Part shown: positions 38,319 through 39,314 of the stretch, piece by piece
Position numbering within the stretch: position 1 is the stretch's first letter
Layout: each line of letters opens with the position of its first letter
Source of the DNA: Helochares maculicollis
Taxonomy: Eukaryota; Arthropoda; Insecta; Coleoptera; Hydrophilidae
Assembly (NCBI GenBank): GCA_033557835.1
Contig: JAWQRO010000421.1
Coordinates: forward strand, 1-39,314
DNA: 39,314 nt
Reading direction: 5' to 3'
The notes under the pieces: generated by a model
What the model was told of the DNA's origin: nothing
The model's database searches: none
What the model saw: only the letters and a program-made list of their open reading frames with translations
Position numbers and translations under genes: made by a program

Positions 38319-38331
38319 GAGTAGTTCTGTC
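38319..38331 (+). other. 5' UTR tail of DUOXA mRNA
   Basis: Thirteen bases between the TTTCAG acceptor and the ATG at 38332. They imply an upstream non-coding exon. Confidence 0.7.
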
Positions 38332-39039
38332 ATGAGGGGGTGGTTCGATGCATTTCGATGCGATGGAGGCCCAACGCTTTACAACTTCAACAACAGAACT
38401 GCCGTGACAGGGGATGTTACCCTTATAACATTTCTTGCAATTTTTTGTACCTTATACATAGCGTTCCTAATAATTTTTCCAGGTATTAGAAAAGAAGTAA
38501 GTTAGTCTCATAATGAAACTCTATCCAAATTATTTTCTCGTATTTTGTTTTTACAGAGGTTTACCACTTTTTTCAGTGTAACTTTAAGTCTGTTCGTTGG
38601 AGCAACGATTCTAGGTAACGAAAACATAAAAAACGCAAGGAACTGAATAATTTAAATGTTTATGGTTTTTCTCGGTTTCTCTTCTAGTTTCAATGTTTGG
38701 ATCAGCTTGGCATGTGAGTAGCACATCCGTAGTCAGTAGCTATAGAGCTTTTTCCAAAGAAAAAATAATCGCCGATCTTGGAGTCTTTATTGGACTGAAA
38801 CATGTTAATATTACTCTACAAGCTTCAGTTGCGAGTAATTGGACTGCAGACGTAGATTTCAACGAAAGATTTTACTGGATATCTTCAGATCAAATGGGCA
38901 ACAGCTTTAAGGAAGCACTGACGAAGGGCTTGCCTTTTCCTATTCTTACTGTTGCTGAATATTTCAGCATAGGTCAAGAAGGCCTGTCCTGGGGAAGTCA
39001 GTATAGAGCGGCAGGATATTTCGCTATAATAATGCTGTG
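38332..39039 (+). CDS. mol: dual oxidase maturation factor, 5' part
   Basis: DUOXA proteins are multipass ER/plasma-membrane partners needed for dual oxidase folding, export and H2O2 output; the fly member is moladietz/NIP. Coding exons are 38332-38496 (55 codons), 38557-38614 and 38688-39039, with donors GTAAGT, GTAACG, GTAAAA and acceptors TTTACAG, TTCTAG. An acceptor at 38318 puts 13 bases of 5' UTR before the ATG. Family landmarks: MRGWFDAFR and GGPTLYNFNNRT (1-23), helix 1 (about 29-49), FPGIRKERFTTF, helix 2 (about 61-79), GSAWHV, YRAFSKEKI, and LSWGSQYRAAGYF leading into helix 3. NRT, NIT (115) and NWT (125) are glycosylation sequons, the last two in the large extracellular loop. 191 codons plus two bases are present; the rest of the protein lies beyond the window. 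The ATG at 38266 belongs to the intron, not the protein. Confidence 0.93.
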
Positions 39040-39314
39040 GTAAAAAGCTTCGTCAACTAATTATTAATTTCTTTGCCTTAAGTCATTAATTTTAAATTTG
39101 TGTTCTTGTTTGCCCCACTTACCAAACAGTTTGGTTTGTTTAATACTCTCTGCATAAATCATGACGATATATTTTTAGTGCTATAGATGTTGAAATTAAT
39201 ACTTCCGTGTTCATTTGCTTAAGAATTACAAACATATATAAATTTAGAAAAAACGATACGGGGCGACTAATTATAATTTCATATAAATATTTAATGTCTA
39301 AAGATCATTGGGAT
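39040..39314. other. intron of DUOXA gene to window edge
   Basis: Starts with the donor GTAAAA after the split Trp codon (TG|G) at 39038-39039. No following exon was seen before the window ends. Confidence 0.7.

Noticed and set aside
1..39314. CRISPR arrays, operons, ribosome binding sites
   Set aside because: Spliced genes, hAT and mariner elements and AT microsatellites show a eukaryotic genome; no regularly spaced repeats were seen.

Overview
The window looks like nuclear DNA of an insect. It is strongly AT-rich, gene-sparse, and carries short spliced introns (76-82 bp), GTAAGT-type donors, eroded transposons and insect gene families. The order cannot be fixed from the sequence. Nothing supports a prokaryotic, viral or organellar origin.

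Layout. 1-8.6 kb: an AT microsatellite, a diverged direct repeat with a shared GAGGTCACGTTC core (861-1327), an orphan exon-like segment (1705-1826) and three phase-compatible exon-like segments (3938-6039). The last three may form an unrecognised small helical protein. 8.6-18.35 kb: a tandem segmental duplication carrying two intact two-exon paralogues of a secreted, catalytically dead chymotrypsin-fold protein (9168-10083 and 13401-14310). A third unit is cut off at about 18.35 kb before any gene. Each unit has private inserted DNA. 18.9-19.25 kb: a GC-richer patch that could be an LTR remnant. 19.3-29.1 kb: no gene I can support. 29176-29610: a compact foldback transposon with arms of about 170 bp. 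31128-31544 (minus): a single-exon four-helix membrane protein of MARVEL/Snakeskin type. 34567-34825: a short non-autonomous hAT element with a perfect 8-bp target duplication. About 35215-35486 (minus): a mariner transposase relic. 38.3 kb to the right edge: the first three coding exons of a dual oxidase maturation factor (DUOXA; moladietz/NIP in flies), which runs out of the window.

The genes do not form an operon or an obvious pathway. The duplicated protease-like pair is the most distinctive content. Both copies keep the fold's cysteines and the GGP motif but have lost His, Asp and Ser of the triad. They have no zymogen cleavage site and end in a hydrophobic tail, which suggests a surface-anchored binding role (inference). 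The DUOX maturation factor supports hydrogen peroxide production at epithelia; no link to the other genes is visible.
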